Positions 9,929 through 16,295 of a stretch of DNA of 64,000 nucleotides are shown here, piece by piece. Source of the DNA: Polaromonas sp. P2-4 (GTDB lineage Bacteria; Pseudomonadota; Gammaproteobacteria; Burkholderiales; Burkholderiaceae_C); contig CP087965.1 of the NCBI GenBank assembly GCA_024703855.1, positions 5,324,001 to 5,388,000 on the forward strand. Direction: 5' to 3'. The stretch's first letter is position 1. Each line of letters begins with the position of its first letter. A model generated the notes under the pieces. That model saw nothing but the letters and a program-made list of their open reading frames with translations, had not been told where the DNA came from and did not search any database. The position numbers were made by a program, and so were the translations under genes.

Positions 9929-10249
9929 TCAATAGTCAAAATCCGACAGCACCGCGTCCACATCATCTTCGGTAATTTCCCGCACTTGCCCATTCCCATC
10001 AGGTATGCGCCAGCCTTTGCTATTTACAAACGCCGCAGTTTTTTCCGTGCTGAGAAAACTGAAATATAAAGACAGTAGCAACTTCGGGTTCAACGTACCC
10101 GCAGGCCCATCCATTAGCAAGCGCAACTCCCTCAGGAGTTTGTCGAGACTTCGAACTTTTGGGGCAAGGTCCTCGTAGTTCGCCTGAACCTTATCGATCA
10201 GTGCTCGCACTATGGCGTCAGTGTTGTCCACATCCACATCCACATTCAT
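9929..10249 (-). CDS. hypothetical protein of the antirepressor operon
   Basis: 106 residues starting MNVDVDVDNTDAIVRALIDK at the ATG 10249, which has GGGAG at good spacing. An in-frame ATG at 10321 would add a 24-residue Cys-rich leader (MTWCSCCCSWCAGEP) and overlaps the upstream stop codon. The duplicated ribosome site makes both starts possible. The protein is acidic, without recognised domain, ends VLSDFDY, and is the last gene before the strong terminator at 9864-9897. Confidence 0.6.
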   Translation of the reverse strand: MNVDVDVDNTDAIVRALIDKVQANYEDLAPKVRSLDKLLRELRLLMDGPAGTLNPKLLLSLYFSFLSTEKTAAFVNSKGWRIPDGNGQVREITEDDVDAVLSDFDY

Positions 10250-10343
10250 TGCAGCTCCCTGGAGTGATGCATGGGCAGGCTCGCCGGCACACCAGCTGCA
10301 GCAGCAGCTGCACCAGGTCATTGCAGCTCCCTGGAGTGATGCA
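10247..10343. repeat. 25-bp direct repeat carrying a ribosome site and start codon
   Basis: CATTGCAGCTCCCTGGAGTG and the following ATGCA occur at 10247-10271 and again at 10319-10343, 72 bp apart. On the minus strand each copy supplies CAGGGAGCTGCAATG, meaning an SD sequence plus ATG. A small hairpin AGCTGC-AGCA-GCAGCT lies between them. Confidence 0.8.
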
Positions 10344-10578
10344 GCGGCAGGCTTGCCGTTCGGTGCCGTAGCCCGTCCACCACGTTGTCCAGGTGCATTT
10401 TCACGTCCGCCAACAGGCTGCGCATGAATACGCCGGTCACCTGCTGGCCAGGTGTACAGCCGCCAAGGATTTCAACCAATGCACCCACGCTGCCTTGTGC
10501 TGATTCAGCGTCGATCAGCAAAAACGCTTCCTCGTCGCTGGGCTCGGTTTGGGGCGGTTGATAAACGGCGTCGTTCAT
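10318..10578 (-). CDS. hypothetical protein downstream of antirepressor
   Basis: 86 residues starting MNDAVYQPPQTEPSDEEAFL. The ATG overlaps the stop codon of the antirepressor gene (ATGA at 10575-10578), so it is translationally coupled to it. No domain recognised; the N-terminus is acidic and the middle (LADVKMHLDNVVDGLRHR) is helical. Confidence 0.6.
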   Translation of the reverse strand: MNDAVYQPPQTEPSDEEAFLLIDAESAQGSVGALVEILGGCTPGQQVTGVFMRSLLADVKMHLDNVVDGLRHRTASLPLHHSRELQ

Positions 10579-11201
10579 GTCGCACCGCCTTCCAATGGCA
10601 ACCGTTTCTGAGCCAGTCCAGGCGTCATGCTTGTAATGGAAACCACCCGCGCGCCAAGCTGGGCACAGAGGCGGCTGTACTTGTCATACAGCGCATCGCC
10701 CAAACCCAACTCTGTGCACTTCGCCAGCTCAAGGCAGGTGCGGGTGTGTTCGCGCTCGTAGGCCAGATGCATGCGCGACAAGGTGACGTTGGCCACTGAG
10801 TGTTGCGGCACATATGTCCCAGTCCAGTGCTTCCACAGAACTTCGTCGCATTCGTCCTGGTAGCGCAAGACCTTGGGGCGCAGCTCGGCGCTGAGTTTGC
10901 CGGGGTTCAGCGAGTAGAGCCAGCCCGGCAGCTTGCGCAATGCCAGGCAAATCATGGTGCGCGGCTTGCCGTCCTCGGCAACCGTGGTGATTTCCACCAC
11001 GGATGACCCGAATTTCTCGGTCAATTTGACGTACTGACTGCGCCAGTCGAGGCCCATGGCGGTCACCAATGCCCTCATGACCACATAGGGCTGGCCATTA
11101 TGGTCAGCCAAAACGAGGGTTGCCCCCAGGAAGGTAACCGGGATCAACTGGCCGGCAAGGCTGATAGGCTCACTTTTTGAGCCTTCTGATTTAGAATTCA
11201 T
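10575..11201 (-). CDS. ant: phage antirepressor, P22 Ant N-terminal family
   Basis: 209 residues from ATG 11201. The body matches the P22_AR_N antirepressor domain: VTFLGATLVLADHNGQPYVV, MGLDWRSQYVKL, then EDGKPRTMICLALRKLPGWL and LRPKVLRYQDECDEVLW. In P22, Ant binds and inactivates the prophage repressor. The gene lies 88 bp downstream of an arc-like gene on the same strand, with a ribosome site AAAGAAAGAAC. The intergenic gap contains a plus-oriented terminator. The C-terminal 70 residues differ from P22 Ant and are of unknown role. The reading frame is intact. Confidence 0.85.
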   Translation of the reverse strand: MNSKSEGSKSEPISLAGQLIPVTFLGATLVLADHNGQPYVVMRALVTAMGLDWRSQYVKLTEKFGSSVVEITTVAEDGKPRTMICLALRKLPGWLYSLNPGKLSAELRPKVLRYQDECDEVLWKHWTGTYVPQHSVANVTLSRMHLAYEREHTRTCLELAKCTELGLGDALYDKYSRLCAQLGARVVSITSMTPGLAQKRLPLEGGAT

Positions 11202-11202
11202 A

Positions 11203-11277
11203 GGTTCTGTTCTTTCTTTAGACGGTTGGTTCGGGACACCTGAAACCTCGGCTGTTGACGCAGCCGGGGTTTTTTTT
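11203..11277 (+). ncRNA. candidate sar-like antisense RNA against ant
   Basis: In P22 a 68-69 nt RNA (sar) is transcribed against the arc-ant gap and blocks ant translation. Here a strong plus-strand terminator (11243-11277) sits exactly in the arc-ant gap, and a TAGAAT -10-like hexamer lies at 11192-11197 just inside ant. A transcript starting near 11203 would be about 75 nt and would cover the ant ribosome site. The -35 region is poor (CTCACT), so this is a prediction by analogy. Confidence 0.45.
11243..11277 (+). terminator. plus-strand terminator in the arc-ant gap
   Basis: AAACCTCGGCTG pairs with CAGCCGGGGTTT (one G-U pair) around a 6-nt loop and is followed by eight T. On the minus strand the wobble becomes a C-A mismatch and there is no long U run, so it acts on plus-strand transcripts, although no protein gene is encoded on that strand here. 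Confidence 0.8.
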
Positions 11278-11289
11278 CGTTTTCTGGGT

Positions 11290-11463
11290 TTAGTTGGAAT
11301 GGGTGGCCTCTTTCTGTTGCTGTAGACGCCGGGATTCCTCCAGGCGCACGACGATTTCACTGTTCAGGCTGCGGCGGTTATCGATGCACTGGTGTTTAAG
11401 CCATAACCTCAGCTCATCCGGGATACGGACCGGAGTTGGTTTGAGTGGTGGGGGTTTTTCCAT
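11290..11463 (-). CDS. arc: Arc-family repressor
   Basis: A 57-residue protein (start ATG 11463): MEKPPPLKPTPVRIPDELRL, then WLKHQCIDNRRSLNSEIVVR and a Q/E/K-rich tail. This is the ribbon-helix-helix pattern of the Arc domain: a beta strand with PVRIP, the turn RRSLNSEI and a second helix. P22 Arc is 53 residues and represses the ant promoter. Its placement directly upstream of ant, and divergent from a second Arc-like gene, reproduces the immI order. Confidence 0.85.
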   Translation of the reverse strand: MEKPPPLKPTPVRIPDELRLWLKHQCIDNRRSLNSEIVVRLEESRRLQQQKEATHSN

Positions 11464-11481
11464 AAGTTCCCTTTTGAAAAT

Positions 11482-11537
11482 ACGACACCGTTTTAGTGTC
11501 GTTTCTTAAATGTATTATGACACCATAATGGTGTCAA
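11482..11537. promoter_or_regulatory. two palindromic operators and the arc-ant promoter
   Basis: Operator 1 at 11482-11502 is ACGACAC-N7-GTGTCGT. Operator 2 at 11518-11536 is the perfect 19-bp palindrome TGACACCATAATGGTGTCA. Both share GACACC half-sites and their centres are 35 bp apart. On the minus strand TTGACA (11537-11532) and TACATT (11514-11509) with a 17-bp spacer form a good promoter for arc-ant whose -35 hexamer lies inside operator 2. A plus-strand TATTAT at 11513-11518 may serve the divergent gene. Confidence 0.75.
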
Positions 11538-11572
11538 TACTTCTTTGTATCTTTGTGCGGTATCGTTCGCCC

Positions 11573-11944
11573 ATGGAAGAAGACCGATACACCCGAATAA
11601 CGCTGAGAATCCCCAAAGACTTGGTTGCTCAAATTGCCCGTGAAGCATTCGCAACCTCCAAAAGTCAGAACGCAGAGATCGTTGCACGCTTAACCGCCTC
11701 CTTTGAAGGGAACAACGCACTGCCATTCCCTGTCCAGCAGGCGGTAGAGGGTGAGATGGAAGACAAAGGCTGTACAGAAGCCGAAGCCCTCACCAATCTG
11801 GTTTTGGCCGGGCAGAGCGGGGGCGGAACGGTCTTGAACCTCCGCATCGCACCTGGCACCACGGCAAAGGAAGTGCACGATGCACTGAGCGCTGCCCTGA
11901 AGCTGATTCCGCCAGACTCAAATGTGATTTCCGAGCGGAATTAA
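11573..11944 (+). CDS. Mnt/Arc-like ribbon-helix-helix repressor, divergent from arc
   Basis: 123 residues from ATG 11573 (MEEDRYTRITLRIPKDLVAQ...TSKSQNAEIVARL). The first 50 residues are an Arc-type ribbon-helix-helix domain (strand RITLRIP, helix DLVAQIAREA, turn and helix SQNAEIVARL). The remaining 70 residues (acidic, then VLNLRIAPGTTAKEVHDAL) probably mediate oligomerisation. It is transcribed away from arc-ant across the operator region, as mnt is in P22. No clear SD precedes the ATG; an upstream in-frame ATG at 11528 lies inside operator 2 and is less likely. Confidence 0.75.
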   Translation: MEEDRYTRITLRIPKDLVAQIAREAFATSKSQNAEIVARLTASFEGNNALPFPVQQAVEGEMEDKGCTEAEALTNLVLAGQSGGGTVLNLRIAPGTTAKEVHDALSAALKLIPPDSNVISERN

Positions 11945-11954
11945 GCGAAGAATT

Positions 11955-12006
11955 GCTATATTTTTAATAGCTTGTTGCGCCCGTTGTGCTTGGGGTTAGA
12001 GCTATA
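11955..12006 (+). repeat. dispersed intergenic repeat, copy A
   Basis: Begins with a hairpin GCTATATTTTTAATAGC followed by TTGTTGCGCCCGTTGTG and GGGGTTAGAGC. The same layout (GCTAT...ATAGCTGCTTGCGCCCGT, about 6-14 nt, GGGCTAGAG) recurs at 12998, 35281, 43411 and 59294. Here it lies in the gap after the Mnt-like gene; nothing else is seen in 11945-12062. Confidence 0.7.
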
Positions 12007-12062
12007 AATAACCATCAAAACAAAACCGACGACCCCAAGTGCAACCCAGGGTCATCGCAGTG

Positions 12063-12578
12063 TTAATTTGGTAGGAAACGCGCCCGTGCTTTGTCTATTT
12101 CGTGCCTCATATAGCCTTCGCAGGACTCGAGCCATGTATTGATAAATTTCTGGCTGCCGTCGTCAAAGTCGATCAACCCGACCTCGCCCAAGGCCACAAA
12201 TCGTTTGAAACCGACATACCCGCCCATTGCGTTTTTGGCGTTCACTTCGCCGCAAAGAAAGACGTCTCGGGCTGTGATCAGATTACGGAATCTTGCCGAC
12301 TCGGGGTCTTTCAGTTCATCTAAGACGGCCTTTTTACCTGCAGCCATTGCCTGCCGTGCTTCAGCGGGCTTCGACTTGAAGGGTTTGGGCTTTGGTTCGG
12401 GGTGCTGGCTTGCTGCGCGCTCTTCGTCAGTGGTCATATCCGTGCAGGCATCTGTCAAGACGCGCTGCGACACGGTGTATGTATGGCCCGCAGAATCTGT
12501 GCATGACCAGCCGGCCAGCGCGTTCAGACTGGGGCACGCAAAAAACAAGATTGCCAGCGTGCGATAAGTTCTTTTCAT
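12063..12578 (-). CDS. secreted protein, conserved hypothetical
   Basis: 171 residues from ATG 12578, preceded by a perfect AGGAGG at 7-nt spacing. The N-terminus is a signal peptide (MKRTYRTLAILFFACPSLNA, cleavage near ALAGW). The mature part has a Cys-containing strand segment (WSCTDSAGHTYTVSQ), a Pro/Lys-rich linker, then DELKDPESARFRNLITARDV and FLCGEVNAKNAMGGYVGFKR, a pattern I know from many small proteobacterial envelope proteins of unknown function. Lying in the moron-like insert of a prophage, it could act in lysogenic conversion. Confidence 0.65.
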   Translation of the reverse strand: MKRTYRTLAILFFACPSLNALAGWSCTDSAGHTYTVSQRVLTDACTDMTTDEERAASQHPEPKPKPFKSKPAEARQAMAAGKKAVLDELKDPESARFRNLITARDVFLCGEVNAKNAMGGYVGFKRFVALGEVGLIDFDDGSQKFINTWLESCEGYMRHEIDKARARFLPN

Positions 12579-12605
12579 GGGAAAACCTCCTGGCCGCATC
12601 GTAGC

Positions 12606-12923
12606 CTAGCGCGCAGGGGTCGATGCCATCCGCCGCAGCTTCCGGCACTCCCTCACATCAGTAAAAGTCTTGAATCGATGATCCGCTACAGATAGCCAGG
12701 CCATGTTTGATCGCGTGTCTTGACCACCAGCACAAAGGGCAATCGTGTGATCGACCTGGTAGCCAGGACATGCACCGCGCCGCAACCCAGTAGCAGGGCA
12801 CGGATTTTCACGGACAAACGCCGCGCGTTCGGCGGCGCTGCGCACCGCCTTGGCTTCAGCTGGCAAGGCAACCGAGCTGGCCAGCAGGGCGGCAAGAAGC
12901 AGGGGGAGGCCGAATTTCTTCAT
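12606..12923 (-). CDS. secreted HNH-type nuclease-like protein
   Basis: 105 residues from ATG 12923. Signal peptide MKKFGLPLLLAALLASSVAL, cleavage near AEAKA. The mature part carries CPATGLRRGACPGYQVDHTI followed by ALCAGGQDTRSNM and AWLSVADHRFKT, an HNH-like core with the conserved D-H pair and two Cys. It is small for a nuclease but resembles stand-alone periplasmic HNH proteins. It is 27 bp upstream of the next secreted protein on the same strand, so both are probably co-transcribed. Confidence 0.65.
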   Translation of the reverse strand: MKKFGLPLLLAALLASSVALPAEAKAVRSAAERAAFVRENPCPATGLRRGACPGYQVDHTIALCAGGQDTRSNMAWLSVADHRFKTFTDVRECRKLRRMASTPAR

Positions 12924-12997
12924 GCCCGGATGTTATCTGCGCAGCCAAGCAGGCACGGTCGTGAAAACCCGTCTGCAGGGCGTGTTTAGCCATCAAA

Positions 12998-13050
12998 TGA
13001 GGCACTAGCCCATATGAAACGGGCGCAAGAAGCTATCAAAAGAGTAGCGT
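12998..13050 (-). repeat. dispersed intergenic repeat, copy B
   Basis: Reverse complement reads GCTACTCTTTTGATAGC then TTCTTGCGCCCGTTTCAT and GGGCTAGTGCC, the same family as copy A, in opposite orientation. It fills most of the gap 12924-13070. A further hairpin resembling its first half, GCTATCAATTGGATAGC, is found inside the next gene at 13261-13277. Confidence 0.65.
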
Positions 13051-13070
13051 TTTGCGGACCCAGAAACCCG

Positions 13071-13401
13071 TCAAGCCAACCGGTCAGCCATGAATTTGAT
13101 CACGGCCTTGGTGGCCATGGCAGTTCGCGTTCCATCGGGGTAAATCAGCCGCATCTCCACCAGCCGCCGAATTTGAAAGCGCGCGGTTCTCGGTTTCGTC
13201 CGCCATGTCGGCCAGCAGCTTGTAGTCCAGCGTCACGCATTCCCACAACTCACGCCAACCGCTATCAATTGGATAGCTGCTTACCCTCGTCAGCATTGAG
13301 GTGCGCCACAAACCGGCATACTTCAGCAGCTGGTGGTCTTGCAGCAGGATCAGCGCGTCGGCATGCTCTTCGCGCTTTCCAGTCTTCCAGGCTGTCGTCA
13401 A
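13071..13401 (-). CDS. hypothetical phage protein (frameshifted)
   Basis: Starts MTTAWKTGKREEHADALILL at 13401 and, after a frame change near 13150, ends IKFMADRLA at 13071, about 109 residues. It contains DHQLLKYAGLWRTSMLTRVS and a helical C-terminus (RLVEMRLIYPDGTRT). No known domain. It follows the minor head gene by 6 bp, so it belongs to the head operon. Confidence 0.5.
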
Positions 13402-13407
13402 AGTGGC

Positions 13408-14496
13408 TCACAGCTTTCCCTGCCTTTCCAGCCGTTGCTCCACCGCATACAGCGGGGCGCGGATCATGCCGGTTCGCAGCAGGCCCTGGTCAAAATACGC
13501 CGCCTTGGTCTGGCCCAAAGCACCGGCGCGGATCTCGGGCGCCAGGCGGGCCAGCGCCTGCAGCGCGGTTTCCTTGCCTGCGCGATCGGCATCGGTGATT
13601 TCGTCCAGGAAGACGATTTCCAGAAAGCTCAGCGTGTTGGGGTGCGCTGGCCAGGGCGTGGCCTCGCGACTGGGGTACACACCATCGCCCAGGCCGTGCA
13701 GGTTCTGGGTGGCTAAAAGGTCGCAAATGTCGGGGGCGGGATGGCGCGGGCTCAGCAGGTAGCGCCAGCCGGCAAAGCCCGGCGTGCCTTCGCCAGCCGC
13801 CATGAAGGCCTCGCCATGCGCCCGGTTGATTTCGGTGCGCATCACCCGCTCGGCCTGGGCGTAGCCGCCCGTGCTCGAATTCGTCAGAAGGTCCACCGCC
13901 GTGGCCAGCGCCGGCACCCGGCCCCGCGCCACGCGCGCCGCCACCTCGGCCGGAATGCGTTCGCCTCTCATGATGAACTGCTGCGCCGCGCTGGCCGCGC
14001 TCTGGCCCTGTACCACCGCCTGGCCAATGGCCCGGGTCAGCGCTTCCTTGGCGCCACGGTCCAGCCGCCAAAGCCGGTCGCTCAACGTCAGGCCGTCAGC
14101 CTGGGTGAACTCCATCACAAAGCGCACCGCCTGCTCGTGGATGCGGCTGGCGGCAGCGCTTTCCAGCACCGCCTCGCTGCCGCCCACGGCCAGCACCCCC
14201 TGGGCCGTAAAGGGCCGCACGCCCAGCGCCGCGGCCTGGTCAATGCTTGTCGCCAGCAGCTGGTCGCGTTGCGCGCCCAGATCGTCAATCACCGCCTCGA
14301 TCTGGCGCAGCAGCAGCTGCAGCTGGTGCGCCGGCACCATTTGGGCGGCATCAGCAAAATGGCTCAACCGCCCCCGCACTTCCGCCGCCGCCTGCTCATA
14401 AATCAATAGCAGATCAGCAGCGCTCTGCGCATCGAGCTCGTACATGGCATTACGAGCCTGCCGGCTGGCGCGCTTGATGGCGGCGGCTTGTTTCAC
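13408..14496 (-). CDS. phage minor head protein, Mu gpF-like
   Basis: 362 residues, intact. The C-terminal half has the phage Mu F/SPP1 gp7 pattern: AERVMRTEINRAHGEAFMAA, GWRYLLSPRHPAPDICDLLA and PAHPNTLSFLEIVFLDEI, where the H-P-D-C and H-P residues are the family signature. The N-terminal 200 residues are helical. These proteins bind the portal and are injected or help head assembly. It overlaps the upstream gene by 4 bp. Confidence 0.82.
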   Translation of the reverse strand: MKQAAAIKRASRQARNAMYELDAQSAADLLLIYEQAAAEVRGRLSHFADAAQMVPAHQLQLLLRQIEAVIDDLGAQRDQLLATSIDQAAALGVRPFTAQGVLAVGGSEAVLESAAASRIHEQAVRFVMEFTQADGLTLSDRLWRLDRGAKEALTRAIGQAVVQGQSAASAAQQFIMRGERIPAEVAARVARGRVPALATAVDLLTNSSTGGYAQAERVMRTEINRAHGEAFMAAGEGTPGFAGWRYLLSPRHPAPDICDLLATQNLHGLGDGVYPSREATPWPAHPNTLSFLEIVFLDEITDADRAGKETALQALARLAPEIRAGALGQTKAAYFDQGLLRTGMIRAPLYAVEQRLERQGKL

Positions 14497-14831
14497 GCTA
14501 CCTCTTGACCTTCAACGCCGCGGACGATTCGCCGCGCGGTGCGCACTTCAAAGTTCACCAGCGCTTCCTCCATATGCTGGATGGCCCGGAAGTTCTCATC
14601 GCAAGGAAATTGCTTGTTGAGGTGTTTTGTCCGGTGCAACAAGATCGCTAACAAGGCTTCGTTCGTCACTCCGTTAACACCATTGACAGCAACGCCGCCA
14701 CGCTGGAAGTCGATTTGCGTTGTCTTGGGCCCGGTGAGCACCTGGTATTGGTGGCCTTCTACTTCCGTGCCGTCAGACTGTTTGGATATCGCGTTGACTG
14801 CGACGCCGTTGTGGTCAGTGTGGATTCTCAT
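14493..14831 (-). CDS. small phage protein resembling the Acb2/Tad1 hairpin family
   Basis: 112 residues from ATG 14831. After a beta-rich first half (DFQRGGVAVNGVNGVTNEAL) comes LLAILLHRTKHLNKQFPCDE, NFRAIQHMEEALVNFEVRT and ARRIVRGVEGQEV. The pattern NEALLAI...C.EN..A...EEAL...RT..R..RGVEG is what I remember from phage proteins with the Acb2/Tad1 helical-hairpin domain, which sequester cyclic nucleotide immune signals. It lies between portal and minor head genes with 4-bp overlap to the latter. Family assignment is from memory and not verified. Confidence 0.55.
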   Translation of the reverse strand: MRIHTDHNGVAVNAISKQSDGTEVEGHQYQVLTGPKTTQIDFQRGGVAVNGVNGVTNEALLAILLHRTKHLNKQFPCDENFRAIQHMEEALVNFEVRTARRIVRGVEGQEVA

Positions 14832-14880
14832 TTCGTTACCTGGTTAAGCGCTGCCGTTGGACGGGTGGCAGCAGACCCAT

Positions 14881-16286
14881 TCAGCCGCGGCCCCTCCCAC
14901 CATTGCCACCCGGATTGCTGATCGAGGTCGCGCTTTCCCCCTTGGGCGCATTGCCCGGGGTAATGCTCACCTTGGCCAGCGGCTTGTCGTCGGGTCTCAC
15001 CTTGCCGCCCGCCGGCGGATACGGGTCGTTGCGCTCGGCCTGTTCTTTCTTCTTCTGCCGCACATAGTCCGGGTCGAGGCCCATGTCGGCGTACACCATG
15101 TCGTCGGGCAGGCCCATGCTGATGTATTTCAGCGCCAGGTCGGCCACCTGGTTTGGGGTCTCGGTGCGCCGGGTGGCAAAGCGCAAAGTGAATTCGTCGG
15201 TGGCCGGGTCAATGCCTTTGAACAGCAAGTGAATGCGAAAGGCCAGCGCATAGCCCGCGGCCGCAGCGTCCTGCAGGCCGTCCACCTCGTCGTAATAGTC
15301 GCGTTTCAGGTCTTCCAGAATGTCGCGCGCCAGCCCGCCCGTGTAGCCAAACAGCGCCTTGGGCGCCGGGCTTCCCGCATAAAACGTGTCCAGCAGGTGC
15401 ACCACGTCCGCCAGGTCGCCCATGCCGGCGTCGCCCTGGATCGCCGACACGCTGCCCTTGCGGTTCAGGTAGAAGTCCGTGGTGATGTCGCCTTTTTCGT
15501 TCTCCACATTTTTGCGGTAAGCCGTCATGGTGGTTTCATCGGCCCCCTCCAGCACATGCGCCAGGCGCAGCGGGGCGCGCATGCGCCGGCGAATCACCAG
15601 GTCTTCCTCGGTCATGACCAGCTTCTGCCAGGTGGTGGCGCAGGCGTCCAGAAAAGGCCGGCCCATGCTGCCCATGTCGTCGTAGTTGTCCGGGTCCAGC
15701 CGGCACAGCGCCATCTGCCAGGCGGCCCAGGTGGCCAGCGTCTTGCCGGTCATCACGTCGCGCTGCTCATAGGCCGCTGCCGGATCCTTGAAGCGCCCGC
15801 CCATGTCGGTAATCGGCATGATGGTTTCACTCGGCATGCGGATTGCCGCCACCACCTCGCGCGCCTCGTTCAGCACCAGCTGCAGCGGCAAATTGCCTTC
15901 CATCACAAAGCCGCGGGCATCGCTTTTCAGCTTTTCCCGCATGTCCAGCTGCAGCCGCCCCTTAAAGCCCTCCCACTCACGCTTCAGAGTGGTGTTGCTG
16001 CTCAGCTTGTTCACCTGCAGCACCAGCCCGCCCCGGATGCAGTCGCGCGCCACGCGGGCATGAATGTTCTTGACGCGGCCGTCCTGCGCGTCCATGGTGC
16101 GCACCTGCTGGATCATGGCCCGGCGCTCCGTGTCAATCCACATCTGCCGGTACAGCCGCTCCATGGCAATGTCGCTGGCCAGGCGGTCGCCTTTTCGCCA
16201 GGCAGCGGGCTGCCAGCGGGGTTAAAGCCCTTCCAGGCAGCGGCCATGGCCGTCATGGCGCTGGTGGCTCGGGTGATGAGTTTCAT
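14881..16286 (-). CDS. phage portal protein (frameshifted near N-terminus)
   Basis: From ATG 16286 (MKLITRATSAMTAMAAAWKG, AGGAAAAG upstream) to 14881, about 468 residues, with one frame break near 16190. The long second part (MERLYRQMWIDTERRAMIQQ... through GKTLATWAAWQMALCRLDPD and FYAGSPAPKALFGYTGGLAR) has portal-like features: a wing region, DQ-type repeats and a Gly/Pro-rich disordered C-terminus (NPGGNGGRGRG). Position between the large terminase and minor head genes confirms it. It forms the dodecameric DNA gate of the capsid. Confidence 0.78.
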
Positions 16287-16295
16287 GATCTTTTC

